NCBI GenBank assembly: GCA_013813135.1 | Contig: JACCSF010000033.1 | Location: forward strand, 1-21,759 | Reading direction: 5' to 3' | From: Thermoleophilaceae bacterium | GTDB taxonomy: Bacteria; Actinomycetota; Thermoleophilia; Solirubrobacterales; Thermoleophilaceae | DNA: 21,759 bases | Shown: piece by piece, positions 1 through 8,439 of the stretch | How the letters are laid out: every line of letters begins with the position of its first letter | Position numbering within the stretch: position 1 is the first letter of the stretch | Made by a program: the position numbers and the translations under genes | The notes under the pieces: generated by a model | Databases searched by the model: none | Seen by the model: only the letters and a program-made list of their open reading frames with translations | What the model was told of the DNA's origin: nothing

Positions 1-1
1 C

Positions 2-1777
2 GCCGCGCCCGCGCCGCCCCAGCCCGCTCCCCCGCTCGAGGGCCAGCCCGAGGGGGTGCCCTCCGCCCCGGTCGCCGAGCCGACCCCCGGCGGCCAGGCG
101 TCCCAGCAGCCGACGCCCTGGAGCCCGGTGACCGTGCCGAGCGTGTTCGATACGAGGGCCGTGGCGTCGGAGTACGCCGGCCGGGTGCGCCGCTACCGGC
201 TGCGTTTCACCGGTCCGAGCACGCCGCGCGGGTTCCGCTGGCTGATCGAGTTCCAGAGCGTGCGCCGGAGCGCGACGGTCTTCCTCAACGGGCACAGGCT
301 CGGCCGCAACGTCGACCCCTACACGCCCTTCACGTTCGAGGCGCGCGGGCTGCGGACCGGGCGCGAGAATCAGCTCGTCGTCGTCGTCGACAGCCGCAAG
401 GACCCGCGCCTACCCGAGGGCTGGTGGAACTGGGGCGGGATCGTACGGCCGGTGCGGCTGATCCCCGCCGGGCGCGCTCATCTGCACGACCTCGGCACGA
501 TGTCCCAGGTGAGCTGCCGCGGCCCGGCGACCGGCTGCCGGGCGAAGCTGCTCGTGGACGGAGTGCTGCAGCGCAGCGAAGCGACCGAGCTGGCGCCGAC
601 GCTCGAGGTGCAGCTGCGCTCACCCTCCGGTCGCGTGACGAGGCGCGCCTTCCGGCTGCCCAAGCAGCGCTCCGAGCGCCGGCGCGTGCGGGTGTCCGTG
701 GCCGTACCGGCCCCCGAGCTGTGGAAGCCGGAGGACCCCAAGCTGTACTCCGCTCGCCTCGTCCTGCGCGACCGCGAAGCGGTTCAGCAGGTCGAGCGCC
801 GCAGCGTGGGCCTGCGCTCGGTCACGGTCAAGCGCGGCGTGCTCTACCTCAACAACCGGCGCATAAAGCTGGCCGGGACCTCGATCCACGAGGACATGCC
901 GGGTAGCGGCGCTGCGCTCAGCGAGGCGGACATGGACCGCATCGTGGCCGACCTCCAAGAGGTCGGCGCCAACGTGACCCGCTCGCACTACCTCCTCAAC
1001 GACCGGCTGCTGGACCGGCTCGACCGAGCCGGGATCATGGTCTGGAGCCAGGCGCCGATCTGGCAGCGCGACCGCAAGGCCAACGTGCTGCGCGAGCCGC
1101 TTCAGCGCCGGCGGGCATGGGAGACCGTGCGCCGCACCGTGATCGCGGCGCGCAGCCACCCATCGGTGATCACCCACTCGGTGGCGAACGAGCTGTGGTC
1201 GCGCCCGGATGACCGGCCCAACGTCACGCGCCGCTACCTGGTGCGGGCCCAGGAGATCGCGCGCGACCTCGACCCGACGCTGCCGATCTCGGTCGACATC
1301 AACGGGCGCCCCTACCACCCGGAGCAGTTCACGTACCACAAGTTCGACATGCTCGGGATCAACCAGTACTTCGGCTGGTACAGCTGGGTGGAGAACTTCG
1401 ACGACCTGCCGCTCTACCTGCAGGAGATGCGCGACCTCTACCCGGAGCTGGCGCTCGTGATGACGGAGTTCGGCGCGGAGGCCCGCCCCGAGCGCGCCGA
1501 CGCTCCCGTCGACGTCAAGGGCAGCTACGCCTTTCAGGCGTTCCACCTGCAGCGCACGCTCGACGTGGCCGACGCCGCCCCGATCTCGGGCGCCATCTAC
1601 TGGACGCTGCGCGAGTTCGAGATCTTCCCGGGGTGGACCGGCGGCGCGGGGCAGCGATCGCCGCAGTTCCAGCCGAACACACGCCACCAGAAGGGCCTGC
1701 TCACCTACGAGGGCGAGAAGAAGCCGGCCTGGTACCTCGCGCGCGACCGCTTCAAAGCCTCTCCGCTGTACCCCTGA
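2..1777 (+). CDS. Glycoside hydrolase family 2 protein (beta-galactosidase/beta-glucuronidase type), 5' partial
   Basis: The frame is open from the window edge, so the true start is upstream; GTG at 56 is the first internal start codon. The first ~40 visible residues are Pro/Ala-rich, like a linker after a signal peptide. Residues ~20-140 (counted from 56) form the jelly-roll sugar-binding domain, with a WWNWGGIVRPV segment near 120-130. An immunoglobulin-like beta-sandwich follows, then a TIM barrel from ~260. The catalytic pair expected for GH2 is visible: the acid/base Glu in SVANELW (E379) and the nucleophile Glu in VMTEFGAE (E471). The protein ends normally with TGA. GH2 enzymes hydrolyse beta-galactosides, beta-glucuronides or beta-mannosides; the substrate cannot be told from sequence alone. 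The MFS gene starts 19 bases after the stop. An exported location is inferred only from the Pro-rich N-terminus. Confidence 0.9.
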   Translation, partial: AAPAPPQPAPPLEGQPEGVPSAPVAEPTPGGQASQQPTPWSPVTVPSVFDTRAVASEYAGRVRRYRLRFTGPSTPRGFRWLIEFQSVRRSATVFLNGHRLGRNVDPYTPFTFEARGLRTGRENQLVVVVDSRKDPRLPEGWWNWGGIVRPVRLIPAGRAHLHDLGTMSQVSCRGPATGCRAKLLVDGVLQRSEATELAPTLEVQLRSPSGRVTRRAFRLPKQRSERRRVRVSVAVPAPELWKPEDPKLYSARLVLRDREAVQQVERRSVGLRSVTVKRGVLYLNNRRIKLAGTSIHEDMPGSGAALSEADMDRIVADLQEVGANVTRSHYLLNDRLLDRLDRAGIMVWSQAPIWQRDRKANVLREPLQRRRAWETVRRTVIAARSHPSVITHSVANELWSRPDDRPNVTRRYLVRAQEIARDLDPTLPISVDINGRPYHPEQFTYHKFDMLGINQYFGWYSWVENFDDLPLYLQEMRDLYPELALVMTEFGAEARPERADAPVDVKGSYAFQAFHLQRTLDVADAAPISGAIYWTLREFEIFPGWTGGAGQRSPQFQPNTRHQKGLLTYEGEKKPAWYLARDRFKASPLYP

Positions 1778-1796
1778 ATCGGAGAGACTGGGCTCG

Positions 1797-3011
1797 ATGA
1801 GAGCCGGCCTGCTGCGCAAGCCAGACGTGCGGCTGGTAGTGGGCGCGGTCGGGATCTCCGCGGCGGGCGACTTCATCCTGTGGGTCCCGCTCACGCTCCA
1901 CCTGCAGGAGATGACCGACTCCGGGATCGCGGTGGCGGCCCTGTTCGTGGCGCTGTGGGCCCCGGTCGTGGTGCTCGCGCCGGTCGCCGGCCTGCTGGTC
2001 GACCGGCTCGAGACCCGGCGCGTGCTCCTGGTTGCCTCGCTCGCTCAGGCGGCGATCGCGGGCGCGCTGGCGCTGGCGCTCGATTCGGAGGTCGCGATCC
2101 TGGTGCTGGCAGTGCTGCTGGGGATCGGGTTCGCGATCGCCCAGCCGGCCGAGTTCGCGCTCGTGCCGCTGATCGGCGGCGACGAGCAGCTGAGCGAGAT
2201 CAACGGCCTGGTCGAAACAGCCCGCTACGTCGGCATGACCGCCGGCCCCGCGCTCGGCGGCGTGCTGGCGGGTTTCGGCGGCACCGAGGTGGCGATGCTG
2301 GTCAACGCCGGCACGTTCGCGGCGGTGGCCCTGGCCGCGCTCCTGCTCAGGACGCGCCGGCGTCCACAGCGGCGGCTCGCCGATGCGGAGCCGGAGCGTG
2401 CCCGCGACGGGATCGTGTACCTCTTTCGGGACCGCACGCTTGCGCTGGCGATGGCCGTCGTGTTCGTCTCGCTGCTGTTCATGACGGCGTCGGTTACCGC
2501 CGAGGTCTTCTTCCTGAAGGAGGACCTGAAGGTCTCCGACGCGGTCTACGGCCTGGTGTTCGCTGCGTGGACGATCGGGATGGTGGCCGGCGCGCTCGCG
2601 GTGGCGCGCCGGGTGCCGGTGTCCGCCTACGCGCTCGGCGTCCTGCTGGCCACCGGGGTCCAGGGCGCGGGGCTCGGCCTGCCGACCGCCTGGCTCGTCG
2701 TCTGGTTCGGCGCGGCGATGTGGTTCATCGGCGGTCTCGGTCACGGCACCAAGAATGTGCTCGCGCGGACGCTGATCCAGCAGCGCGTGCCACACCGTCT
2801 CCATGGACGCGCCTTCGCCGCCTACAACGGCCTGCGCAACGGCGCCGAGCTGTTCGCGCTCGCCGGCGGCGGGGTGCTGGTCGCAGCCATCGGCGGACGG
2901 ACGACGCTCGCGCTCGCCGGTGCGGTCCCGGTTGCCGCGGCGCTGGTTGGTTTGGGGGTCCAATGGCGCGCGAGCGCGCCGGCCGCCGACATTGCACAGC
3001 GCGGTCACTAA
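1797..3011 (+). CDS. MFS transporter, EntS/MFS_3-like exporter
   Basis: This 404-residue protein has about 12 hydrophobic segments (first at ~13-35, last at ~370-390). The cytoplasmic loop after segment 2 has the MFS signature-like GLLVDRLETRRVLL near residues 62-75. A basic central loop (RTRRRPQRR, ~184-192) separates the two six-helix halves. The pattern GFAIAQPAEFALVPLI followed by LSEINGLVETARYVG is typical of the MFS_3/transmembrane secretion effector group, which exports small molecules such as siderophores or drugs. ATG at 1797 directly follows the GH2 gene, and the stop lies 10 bases before the proposed GTG start of the next transporter, so the two exporters are probably co-transcribed. 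The substrate is unknown. Confidence 0.88.
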   Translation: MRAGLLRKPDVRLVVGAVGISAAGDFILWVPLTLHLQEMTDSGIAVAALFVALWAPVVVLAPVAGLLVDRLETRRVLLVASLAQAAIAGALALALDSEVAILVLAVLLGIGFAIAQPAEFALVPLIGGDEQLSEINGLVETARYVGMTAGPALGGVLAGFGGTEVAMLVNAGTFAAVALAALLLRTRRRPQRRLADAEPERARDGIVYLFRDRTLALAMAVVFVSLLFMTASVTAEVFFLKEDLKVSDAVYGLVFAAWTIGMVAGALAVARRVPVSAYALGVLLATGVQGAGLGLPTAWLVVWFGAAMWFIGGLGHGTKNVLARTLIQQRVPHRLHGRAFAAYNGLRNGAELFALAGGGVLVAAIGGRTTLALAGAVPVAAALVGLGVQWRASAPAADIAQRGH

Positions 3012-3021
3012 CTTGGGTGTA

Positions 3022-4164
3022 GTGGCCGGTTCCTCCAGACAAGCCCTGATACGCGACCCGTGGCTGCGGCTGCGCGTTCGCGCCTGGCCGATCCTGCAGA
3101 CCGCCGCCGCGGCGGTCGCGTCCTGGTACCTGGCCAGGCTGCTCCTGTCCGAACAGCAGCCCGTCTTCGCGTCGATCGCCGCCGTCATCGCGCTGGGCGC
3201 GACGTACGGTCAGCGCTCCGAGCGCGCGATCGAGCTGATCGGCGGAGTAGTCGTCGGCATCGGGGTCGCGGATCTGCTGGTGCGCGCGATCGGCAGCGGA
3301 CCGGCGCAGATCGGGCTGATGGTGCTGCTCGCGATGTCGGCCGCGGTCATCCTCGGCGGCGGGCCGCTGCTGGTGACCGAGGCGGCGGTGTCGGCGATCC
3401 TGCTCGTGGTGCTCGAGCCGACCAGCGCCGGGCTCGCGGGAAGCCGCGTGGTCGAGGCCCTGGTCGGCGGCGGCGTGGCTCTCGCGGTGAGCGCGCTGGC
3501 TTTCCCGCCCGATCCGGCGATCGTCGTGGCGCGCTCGGCGCAGGGCATCTTCGGCGGGCTGGGGCGCACGCTCGAGGAGCTCGCCGCGGCGCTGACGGAT
3601 CGCGACACCGCAAGGGCCCAGGCCGCCCTGCAGGCCGCCCGCGAGATGGACGGTGACGTCCGCGGGCTCGACGAAGCGATCGCGCTCGGGCGTGAGACCG
3701 CTCGCTTCACGCTCGGAAGGCGCTCCTCGCGCGCCGAGCTCTATCGCTACGAGCGGGGCGCCCGCCAGATCGACTTCGCGGTCCGCAATACGCGCGTGCT
3801 CGCCCGGCACGTGGTGCGGTTTCTGCGCAACGGCCGAGCGGCGCCGCCGGAGCTCGCCGCGGCGATGCACGACCTGAGCCTGGCGGTCTGGGCGCTGGCC
3901 GCGGAGCTGGACGACACGGCCCGTGGCGGCAGGGAGGTTCGCCGGCACGCCTCCCGAGCCGCCGGTCGTGCGATCGAGAGCTTCGAGAGCGACCGCGATC
4001 TCGGGCTGGCTGAGATCGTCGCGGGGATTCGGTCGACAGCCATCGATCTCGTGCGCGCCGCCGAGGCCGGCGCCTCCTCCGGGGAGCCCCATGTGGAGAC
4101 TCCCACCGAGGAGCTGCTGATCGAGCTCCCGGCGTCCCAGGTCACGGCGCAGAGCCCGGCTTAG
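3022..4164 (+). CDS. FUSC/aromatic-acid-exporter-like membrane protein
   Basis: The open frame extends upstream to 2803, but that part overlaps the MFS gene out of frame. GTG at 3022, 10 bases after the MFS stop, is the likely start (TTG at 3013 is the alternative), giving 380 residues. The N-terminal ~170 residues hold about six hydrophobic helices, including a QPVFASIAAVIALGATYGQR stretch characteristic of the FUSC/ArAE superfamily. The remaining ~200 residues are soluble, helical and rich in Arg, Glu and Ala, as in single-repeat ArAE (DUF939-like) proteins. Known relatives export aromatic carboxylic acids or related compounds. Co-location with an MFS exporter fits an efflux pair, though no substrate can be assigned. 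Confidence 0.8.
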   Translation: MAGSSRQALIRDPWLRLRVRAWPILQTAAAAVASWYLARLLLSEQQPVFASIAAVIALGATYGQRSERAIELIGGVVVGIGVADLLVRAIGSGPAQIGLMVLLAMSAAVILGGGPLLVTEAAVSAILLVVLEPTSAGLAGSRVVEALVGGGVALAVSALAFPPDPAIVVARSAQGIFGGLGRTLEELAAALTDRDTARAQAALQAAREMDGDVRGLDEAIALGRETARFTLGRRSSRAELYRYERGARQIDFAVRNTRVLARHVVRFLRNGRAAPPELAAAMHDLSLAVWALAAELDDTARGGREVRRHASRAAGRAIESFESDRDLGLAEIVAGIRSTAIDLVRAAEAGASSGEPHVETPTEELLIELPASQVTAQSPA

Positions 4165-4235
4165 ACCCCGCCGCGCGCGGCCAGGTTCGCGGCCGGAATC
4201 TCAAGACCGCGCCGGCCGGACCCGATCTTCGTCCT

Positions 4236-4703
4236 GTGGGCCGCCTGTTCACCATTGCCGTGGCGCTGCTCGTCGCGCTCGGCCTGCTCGTCGCCGCCAT
4301 GGCCTGGTCGACGGCTGCCCGCGGGCAGGAACCGGGAAAGACCGAGGACGTCCTGCGCGTGGAGCACGGGATCGGCGAGCTCGCCGCCGCCAAGCGCGCC
4401 GTGGCGGACAAGGTGGCTGCGAACAAGCGGGCCGCGGCAAGAGCGCTCGCCAAGTGCGAGAAGGACGGGCTCGCCAAGCGCGCCCGCCAGTTCCCGCCGA
4501 CCGTGGAGGCCGACTACATGGCCGGCCACATCTACAACCGCATGGCGCGGTTCGTGGAGGACACCAAGCGCACCGCCGCGCGGAAGCACTGGGGCTCGCG
4601 CTACGACGCGGCCCTGCTAGCCGCCCGCGACCGGCTGATCGAGCTGGGCGGGAACGAGGGGTACGCCACGCTCTTCTCGTTCGGGCACTCGCTAAGGGGC
4701 TGA
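4236..4703 (+). CDS. Small secreted or membrane-anchored helical protein, unknown function
   Basis: GTG at 4236 opens a 155-residue frame. Residues 4-25 form one hydrophobic segment (IAVALLVALGLLVAAMAW) ending near STAARG, so this is either a cleavable signal peptide or an N-terminal anchor. The rest is Ala/Lys/Arg/Glu-rich and predicted helical (~38-85), followed by a conserved-looking HIYNRMARFVEDTKR segment near 99-113. No family is recognised. It lies 71 bases after the FUSC gene on the same strand and may be the tail of that transcript. Its stop is 70 bases from the convergent dehydrogenase stop; a short GGGC/GCCC hairpin sits at the end of the gene, too weak to call a terminator. Confidence 0.6.
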   Translation: MGRLFTIAVALLVALGLLVAAMAWSTAARGQEPGKTEDVLRVEHGIGELAAAKRAVADKVAANKRAAARALAKCEKDGLAKRARQFPPTVEADYMAGHIYNRMARFVEDTKRTAARKHWGSRYDAALLAARDRLIELGGNEGYATLFSFGHSLRG

Positions 4704-4773
4704 GGCCCGAGCGCCGGGAAGGCGCGAATGCGGATTGCGGACGGGCCGGATGGTCGCAGAGCCGCCCGTCCGG

Positions 4774-5481
4774 CTACCAGTCGAGTCGCCGACCGTCGCG
4801 GAAGAACCCGCCCGTCGGCCCGTCGTCGGGAAGCCGCACCGCCCACATCACGCTGGCCGCCCCGTCCTCCACCGGCCGGCCGCCGGAACCACCCATGTCG
4901 GTGGCCACCCAGCCCGGACAGACCGCGTTGACGAGAATGCGGTCCCCGCTCAGCTCGGCGGCCAGGATGCGCGTGAGCGCGTTGAGCGACGTCTTCGAAA
5001 CCCTGTAGGCGGGTGCGCCGCCGCCCATGTCGGCGAGCGCGCCTGCCCCGCTCGAGACGTTCACCACGCGCGCGCTGTCCGGCCGGCGCAGCAGCGGCAG
5101 GCAGGCCTGGGTGGTCCGCCAGGCGCCGAGCAGGTTCGTCTCCAGCGCCTCGCGCACCACGTCGAGGTCGGCGTCCACACCGCCCTGCCATGTGTCGTAG
5201 TGGATCGCGGCGTTGTTGACGAGCACGTCGAGCCGCCCGTAATCGCGCTCGAGCGCGGCGCGGAAGGCGCTCACGCTGGCCGGGTCGGCGACGTCGAGCC
5301 GCCTCGGATCGACGTCGAGGCCGCCGGCGCGGAGCTGCTCCGCCGCCGCGGCGCCCTTGTCCGGATCGCGCGCCGCGAGGATCGCGGCGAAGCCTTCGCC
5401 GGCGAGCTGGCGGACCAACTCGAGCCCGATGCCGCGATTGGCCCCGGTCACCACAGCGATGCGTCGCTCGCCCTGGGTCAC
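4774..5481 (-). CDS. Short-chain dehydrogenase/reductase (carbonyl-reductase-like)
   Basis: The minus-strand frame is open much further upstream, but protein homology begins at GTG 5481, giving 235 residues. The classical SDR elements are present in order: the cofactor-binding TGANRGIG at residues 12-19, a DVADPASV acidic region, LVNNAA near 85-90, the catalytic Ser in NVSSGAG, and the YRVSK catalytic Tyr/Lys pair, followed by CPGWVATDMGG. This arrangement is closest to NADP(H)-dependent carbonyl reductase-type SDRs, which reduce ketones or aldehydes. The physiological substrate is not deducible. Stop TAG is at 4774. The gene is convergent with the upstream small protein and divergent from the gene at 5593, with about 110 bases for both promoters. 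Confidence 0.88.
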   Translation of the reverse strand: MTQGERRIAVVTGANRGIGLELVRQLAGEGFAAILAARDPDKGAAAAEQLRAGGLDVDPRRLDVADPASVSAFRAALERDYGRLDVLVNNAAIHYDTWQGGVDADLDVVREALETNLLGAWRTTQACLPLLRRPDSARVVNVSSGAGALADMGGGAPAYRVSKTSLNALTRILAAELSGDRILVNAVCPGWVATDMGGSGGRPVEDGAASVMWAVRLPDDGPTGGFFRDGRRLDW

Positions 5482-5494
5482 CCCTTGGACACTA

Positions 5495-5509
5495 CTTATC
5501 GTTCGTAAG
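5495..5509. promoter_or_regulatory. Possible operator between SDR and ferritin-like genes
   Basis: The sequence CTTATCGTTCGTAAG has inverted CTTA/TAAG arms around a 7-base centre and sits 14 bases upstream of the SDR start codon. It resembles TetR-type operators in general form. Only the four-base arms are symmetrical, so this is weak evidence, and no TetR gene is nearby. Confidence 0.25.
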
Positions 5510-5592
5510 CTCGACCTCCCGAAGTGTCTTTGCCGGCCGGAAGGGGTAGCGGCGGTCCACGCAAAAATCGACCGGGAGGAAACGATGGCTAA

Positions 5593-6072
5593 TTGACGGT
5601 GCTCGAGGAGAAGCTGGCGGAGGTGATCGGCCTGGCCATGGCGGCCCAGGGCGCCACCGAGAAGGTCGAGGGCCTGACCGACGACGAGGAGCTCACGCAG
5701 CAGCTCGGGCACATGCGCGAAGAGGCGCGCGAGACCGAGGAGCGCGGGACGGGCTACGCGGAGGACCTCGACGGCAAGAAGACCGCGGTGCTCGAGAAGG
5801 CGCGCGAGACGAAGGCCGAGGCCACCGAAATGATGTCGACGTACCTCGGTAGCGACTCCGACGACCTCGACGGCTTCGAGTTCCTGACGATGGCCGAGGC
5901 GGGCGAGGTCGGCCACTGGTCGATCCTCGGCAAGCTCAACGAGCAGGCGGGCGATCAGCGCCTGCAGGAGCTGGTCGACTGGGCTCTGCCGATCCAGCAG
6001 CGCCACTTCGAGGACGTCAAGGCCGGCTCGCTGAAGCTGGCCGCCGAGGAGGACCCCGGCAGCCCGGCCTGA
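5593..6072 (+). CDS. Ferritin-like helical protein, unknown function, unusual start
   Basis: This 159-residue product is strongly acidic and helical. It has repeated Glu/His-containing segments (TQQLGHMREEARETEERG near 35-52; AEAGEVGHWSILGKLNEQAG near 100-120; PIQQRHFEDV near 132-142), the pattern of a ferritin-like four-helix bundle. This is inferred from pattern, not a confirmed family match. The start is odd. A good Shine-Dalgarno GGAGGA (5575-5580) lies just before ATG 5585, but that ATG reads only Met-Ala-Asn before TGA at 5594. The long frame begins at TTG 5593, overlapping that stop, or at GTG 5599. A one-base insertion after AAT would give an N-terminus beginning MANLTVLEEKL. So the gene either uses a weak TTG, is coupled to a 3-codon leader, or carries a one-base deletion. 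Confidence 0.7.
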   Translation: MTVLEEKLAEVIGLAMAAQGATEKVEGLTDDEELTQQLGHMREEARETEERGTGYAEDLDGKKTAVLEKARETKAEATEMMSTYLGSDSDDLDGFEFLTMAEAGEVGHWSILGKLNEQAGDQRLQELVDWALPIQQRHFEDVKAGSLKLAAEEDPGSPA

Positions 6073-6117
6073 GCCTCCCGGCAGCCGCCGGACCGCGAGC
6101 GGCTAGCCTCTCCGCGA

Positions 6118-6717
6118 ATGGCGCCGCGTCGACCTTCCGGCAAGGCCTTGCTTGCCGGAGCCGCGGCGCTGGTCGCCCTCGCAGGCGGCGGGGTCGCCGC
6201 CTGGATCGCGGCGTCCGATGACGACGACCCGGCGCGGCGCACGACATCGGTCGCAACGGCGCCCACCCAACGCGAGACTGAGGCGATGCCCGGCGCGCCG
6301 CCGGAGACGGTCCCCACCGAGGACGCCGACCAGGATCCGGCGCAGCCGGGCGAGCCGGCCCAGCCGGCCCCTGAGGCGACCGAGACCGAGGCGCCGACCG
6401 ACGGAACTCAGAAGACGCGCTTCCCGAGCGACCGGCGGGAGCGTCGCGCCCGGCGCATTCCGAAGCGGTTTGCGATCCCTCCAGCCCGCGAGTTCTCGGG
6501 CAGCGGCAACGCCAGCCTCGGCACCGTCGAGATCCGCGCGGCGGCGGTCGTGAAGTGGTCGAGTCAGGGCAATCTGACGCTCCGGTTCGGCCGCGAGGAC
6601 TTCCCGATCGTCGCGCCATCGGCAACCGGTCAGCTGATCGTCCCGCCCTACGACTTCGAGCTGGTCCGCGTGATCGCCAAGGGTCGCTGGAAGATCAGCA
6701 TCACGCCACAGAACTGA
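6118..6717 (+). CDS. Membrane-anchored protein with Pro/Glu-rich linker, unknown function
   Basis: ATG 6118 starts a 199-residue protein. Residues 1-9 are basic, and 10-32 form a single transmembrane helix or uncleaved signal (ALLAGAAALVALAGGGVAAW). Residues ~33-100 are a low-complexity acidic linker rich in Pro, Thr, Glu and Ala with repeated QPA/PEA elements. A basic RRERRARR patch precedes a compact C-terminal beta-rich domain (~125-199) containing NASLGTVEIRAAAVVKW and PYDFELVRVIAKGRW. The layout suggests an extracytoplasmic domain held away from the membrane. No family is recognised. The last 17 bases overlap the 3' end of the convergent GGDEF gene. Confidence 0.65.
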   Translation: MAPRRPSGKALLAGAAALVALAGGGVAAWIAASDDDDPARRTTSVATAPTQRETEAMPGAPPETVPTEDADQDPAQPGEPAQPAPEATETEAPTDGTQKTRFPSDRRERRARRIPKRFAIPPAREFSGSGNASLGTVEIRAAAVVKWSSQGNLTLRFGREDFPIVAPSATGQLIVPPYDFELVRVIAKGRWKISITPQN

Positions 6718-7840
6718 CGCGGTTCGGGTAGACCGCGTTGCGCGTCCGCTTCGCGCGGTAGAGCCGGTCGTCGGCCCGCAGCACGAGCTCGGTCGGCGAG
6801 AGATCGACCGGCTCCCGGCATGCCACGCCGATCGACACGGTCACTTCCGCGGTCGCCACCTCCCCCGGGCGCAGCTCGCCGAGCCGCGCGCGCAGATCCT
6901 CGGCCAGCGCCGACGCCGCGGCGAAGTCGGTGTCGGGGCACAGGACGGTGAACTCTTCGCCTCCCAGGCGCGCGGCCAGGTCACCCGCGCGCACGCGTTC
7001 GCGCAGCACGTCCGCCGCCGCCTTCAGCACCCAGTCGCCCGTGGCGTGGCCGAAGCGGTCGTTGATCTCCTTGAGCCGGTCCAGGTCGCACAGCAGCACG
7101 GCCAGGCGGCCGTCCTGGCGCCGGGCGCGCTCGAACTCCCGGGACAGCGTCTCGTCCCAGCAGCGCCGGTTGGCGAGCCCGGTCAGCGAGTCCTCGCGGC
7201 TCAGCCGCTCGAGCTGCTCGAGCAGCTGCCGGTTGCGCTCCTGCTCGAGCTCCAGCTCCAGCCGGCTGCGGAACTCCTGCCACGCGGTCATCTGCCTGTG
7301 CAGCTGGCCGACGAACGCGACCAACGAGGCGGTGCCGAGGTAGAACGCGATCGTCGCGATCGCCGAGGCGTCCAGCGCCTGCGGCGCCGTGCCGATCGCC
7401 ACGGCCAGCGCGACCCAGGTCAGCCCGATCAGCGCGGCGGTGTACTGCCAGGGCCAGATCAGCAGGAACGAGCTGGCATAGATCGCGAGTGACAGGCCGA
7501 GCGCGTAGGGCGCGTGGGCCTCGTCCACGCGCGAGGTCATGAACGCGATGGCCGCCTGGATGAGCCCCAGGAACAGCAGCATCACCAGCTCTGGGTGACG
7601 CCGTCCCGCCTGCGTGAACAGGCTCAGCCAGAGGGCCACGAGAGGCAGCTCGAGCGAGAGCCTCAGCGCGGTGAACTCGGCGCCATGGGAGGGGTCGACG
7701 AGATGGTCGAAGCCGGCCCACACGGGGAACGCCACGATCGCGATCAGGCCGCCGGCGACGGCGGTCGCGCGCGTCGCGCGCTTCACCTCCGCCCCGAACG
7801 CGGACCGCAGGCGGAAGGTGTCGAGAGTGTCCCCGGCCAT
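6701..7840 (-). CDS. Membrane-bound diguanylate cyclase (GGDEF domain)
   Basis: The 379-residue protein starts at ATG 7840. Residues ~25-180 contain about five to six hydrophobic helices forming a membrane sensor module of no named family I can assign. A short coiled-coil linker rich in Glu/Leu/Arg (~188-213) leads into the GGDEF domain (~214-379). Active-site elements are present: DSLTGLANRR near 217-226, CDLDRLKEIND near 251-261, and GGEEF at 293-297. The product-inhibition site RxxD is intact as RAGD (284-287), exactly five residues before GGEEF. The enzyme should make cyclic di-GMP from two GTP and be feedback-inhibited. Its 3' end overlaps the convergent gene by 17 bases. Confidence 0.92.
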   Translation of the reverse strand: MAGDTLDTFRLRSAFGAEVKRATRATAVAGGLIAIVAFPVWAGFDHLVDPSHGAEFTALRLSLELPLVALWLSLFTQAGRRHPELVMLLFLGLIQAAIAFMTSRVDEAHAPYALGLSLAIYASSFLLIWPWQYTAALIGLTWVALAVAIGTAPQALDASAIATIAFYLGTASLVAFVGQLHRQMTAWQEFRSRLELELEQERNRQLLEQLERLSREDSLTGLANRRCWDETLSREFERARRQDGRLAVLLCDLDRLKEINDRFGHATGDWVLKAAADVLRERVRAGDLAARLGGEEFTVLCPDTDFAAASALAEDLRARLGELRPGEVATAEVTVSIGVACREPVDLSPTELVLRADDRLYRAKRTRNAVYPNRVSSVA

Positions 7841-7963
7841 GTCAAGACCGAGGTCGGCGCAGCGTTGCCTCGGCCATCCACCTATCGGCGCAGAAATCAG
7901 GGAGCTTGAGGCGCGGAAGCGGCTCCGCCGTCAAGGAACCGACTCGCGGTCGATGCTTGCCCC

Positions 7964-8103
7964 GTGTCCGAGCCGTTCGATCGGCCGGACGACTCCACCC
8001 GACCGCTACCCACGTGGGGGCTTGGGGTCGTCCTCGCCGTGGTGGCCGGTGCGCTGGCGGCCCTCTGGAGCCCGTCGGGGGTGGACTACCTCGGTCCGCC
8101 TAG
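7964..8103 (+). pseudogene. Possible N-terminal remnant of a membrane protein
   Basis: GTG 7964 opens a frame beginning MSEPFDRPDDSTRPLPTWG, followed by one clear hydrophobic segment (LGVVLAVVAGALAALW, residues ~19-34). After about residue 47 the frame continues but loses coding character, turning Cys-, Pro- and Arg-rich. The start resembles the beginning of a multi-pass membrane protein (CPBP-type proteases often begin in this way), so I read it as a truncated relic. The end coordinate is approximate. The stretch 7841-8186 otherwise shows no gene. Confidence 0.3.
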
Positions 8104-8186
8104 AGCTTGCTGCCGCTGCCAAACGGCCGTGGACGGGCACGGCGGTGTAGGGCCGGTTCACCCGCCGGCCCCACTCCTGCCCCGTC

Positions 8187-8384
8187 TTACGCCTTGTCGT
8201 GCTCCGGGAAGTCCGACTCGTCACCCTCTGAGATCTCACTGCGCTGCGACTCCTCTGGGTCGCCCGACTCGAGCTTCTCGAGGTCGCCCTCCACGTCCTC
8301 CTCGCGGCCTTCCTTGTAAGCGTGCAGGGGCGTGTCCGGCAGGGTCTCCTCGTCCGCGCGCTTTTCCTCGTCGTCGACGTGCAT
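8187..8384 (-). CDS. Small highly acidic protein, unknown function
   Basis: This 65-residue ORF starts at ATG 8384, preceded on its strand by a strong Shine-Dalgarno (AAGGAG, 8 bases from the ATG). The product is very acidic, with more than a third Asp/Glu, no Cys and almost no hydrophobic residues. It includes the run ESGDPEESQRSEISEGDESD. It is likely intrinsically disordered. The good ribosome site and high G/C at third positions support a real gene despite the absence of a recognised family. Similar small acidic proteins are common in actinobacteria, but no function can be given. Confidence 0.55.
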   Translation of the reverse strand: MHVDDEEKRADEETLPDTPLHAYKEGREEDVEGDLEKLESGDPEESQRSEISEGDESDFPEHDKA

Positions 8385-8439
8385 CTCGCCTCTCCTTCGT
8401 TGTTGCGATCGAGCTGTACCACGGCGAATGCCCGGGTAA

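Noticed and set aside
620..1894. Long minus-strand open frame opposite the GH2 gene
   Set aside because: Its Arg/Val/Leu/His-rich composition is the mirror of GC-rich codons on the other strand, and the plus-strand protein has clear GH2 motifs.
1752..4092. Long minus-strand open frames opposite the MFS and FUSC genes
   Set aside because: Their Gln/Arg/His/Asp-rich translation is typical of antisense shadows; the plus strand encodes coherent membrane proteins.
5482..6006. Upstream extension of the SDR frame to 6006
   Set aside because: The extension is antisense to the ferritin-like gene and has no SDR similarity; cofactor-site spacing fits a start at 5481.
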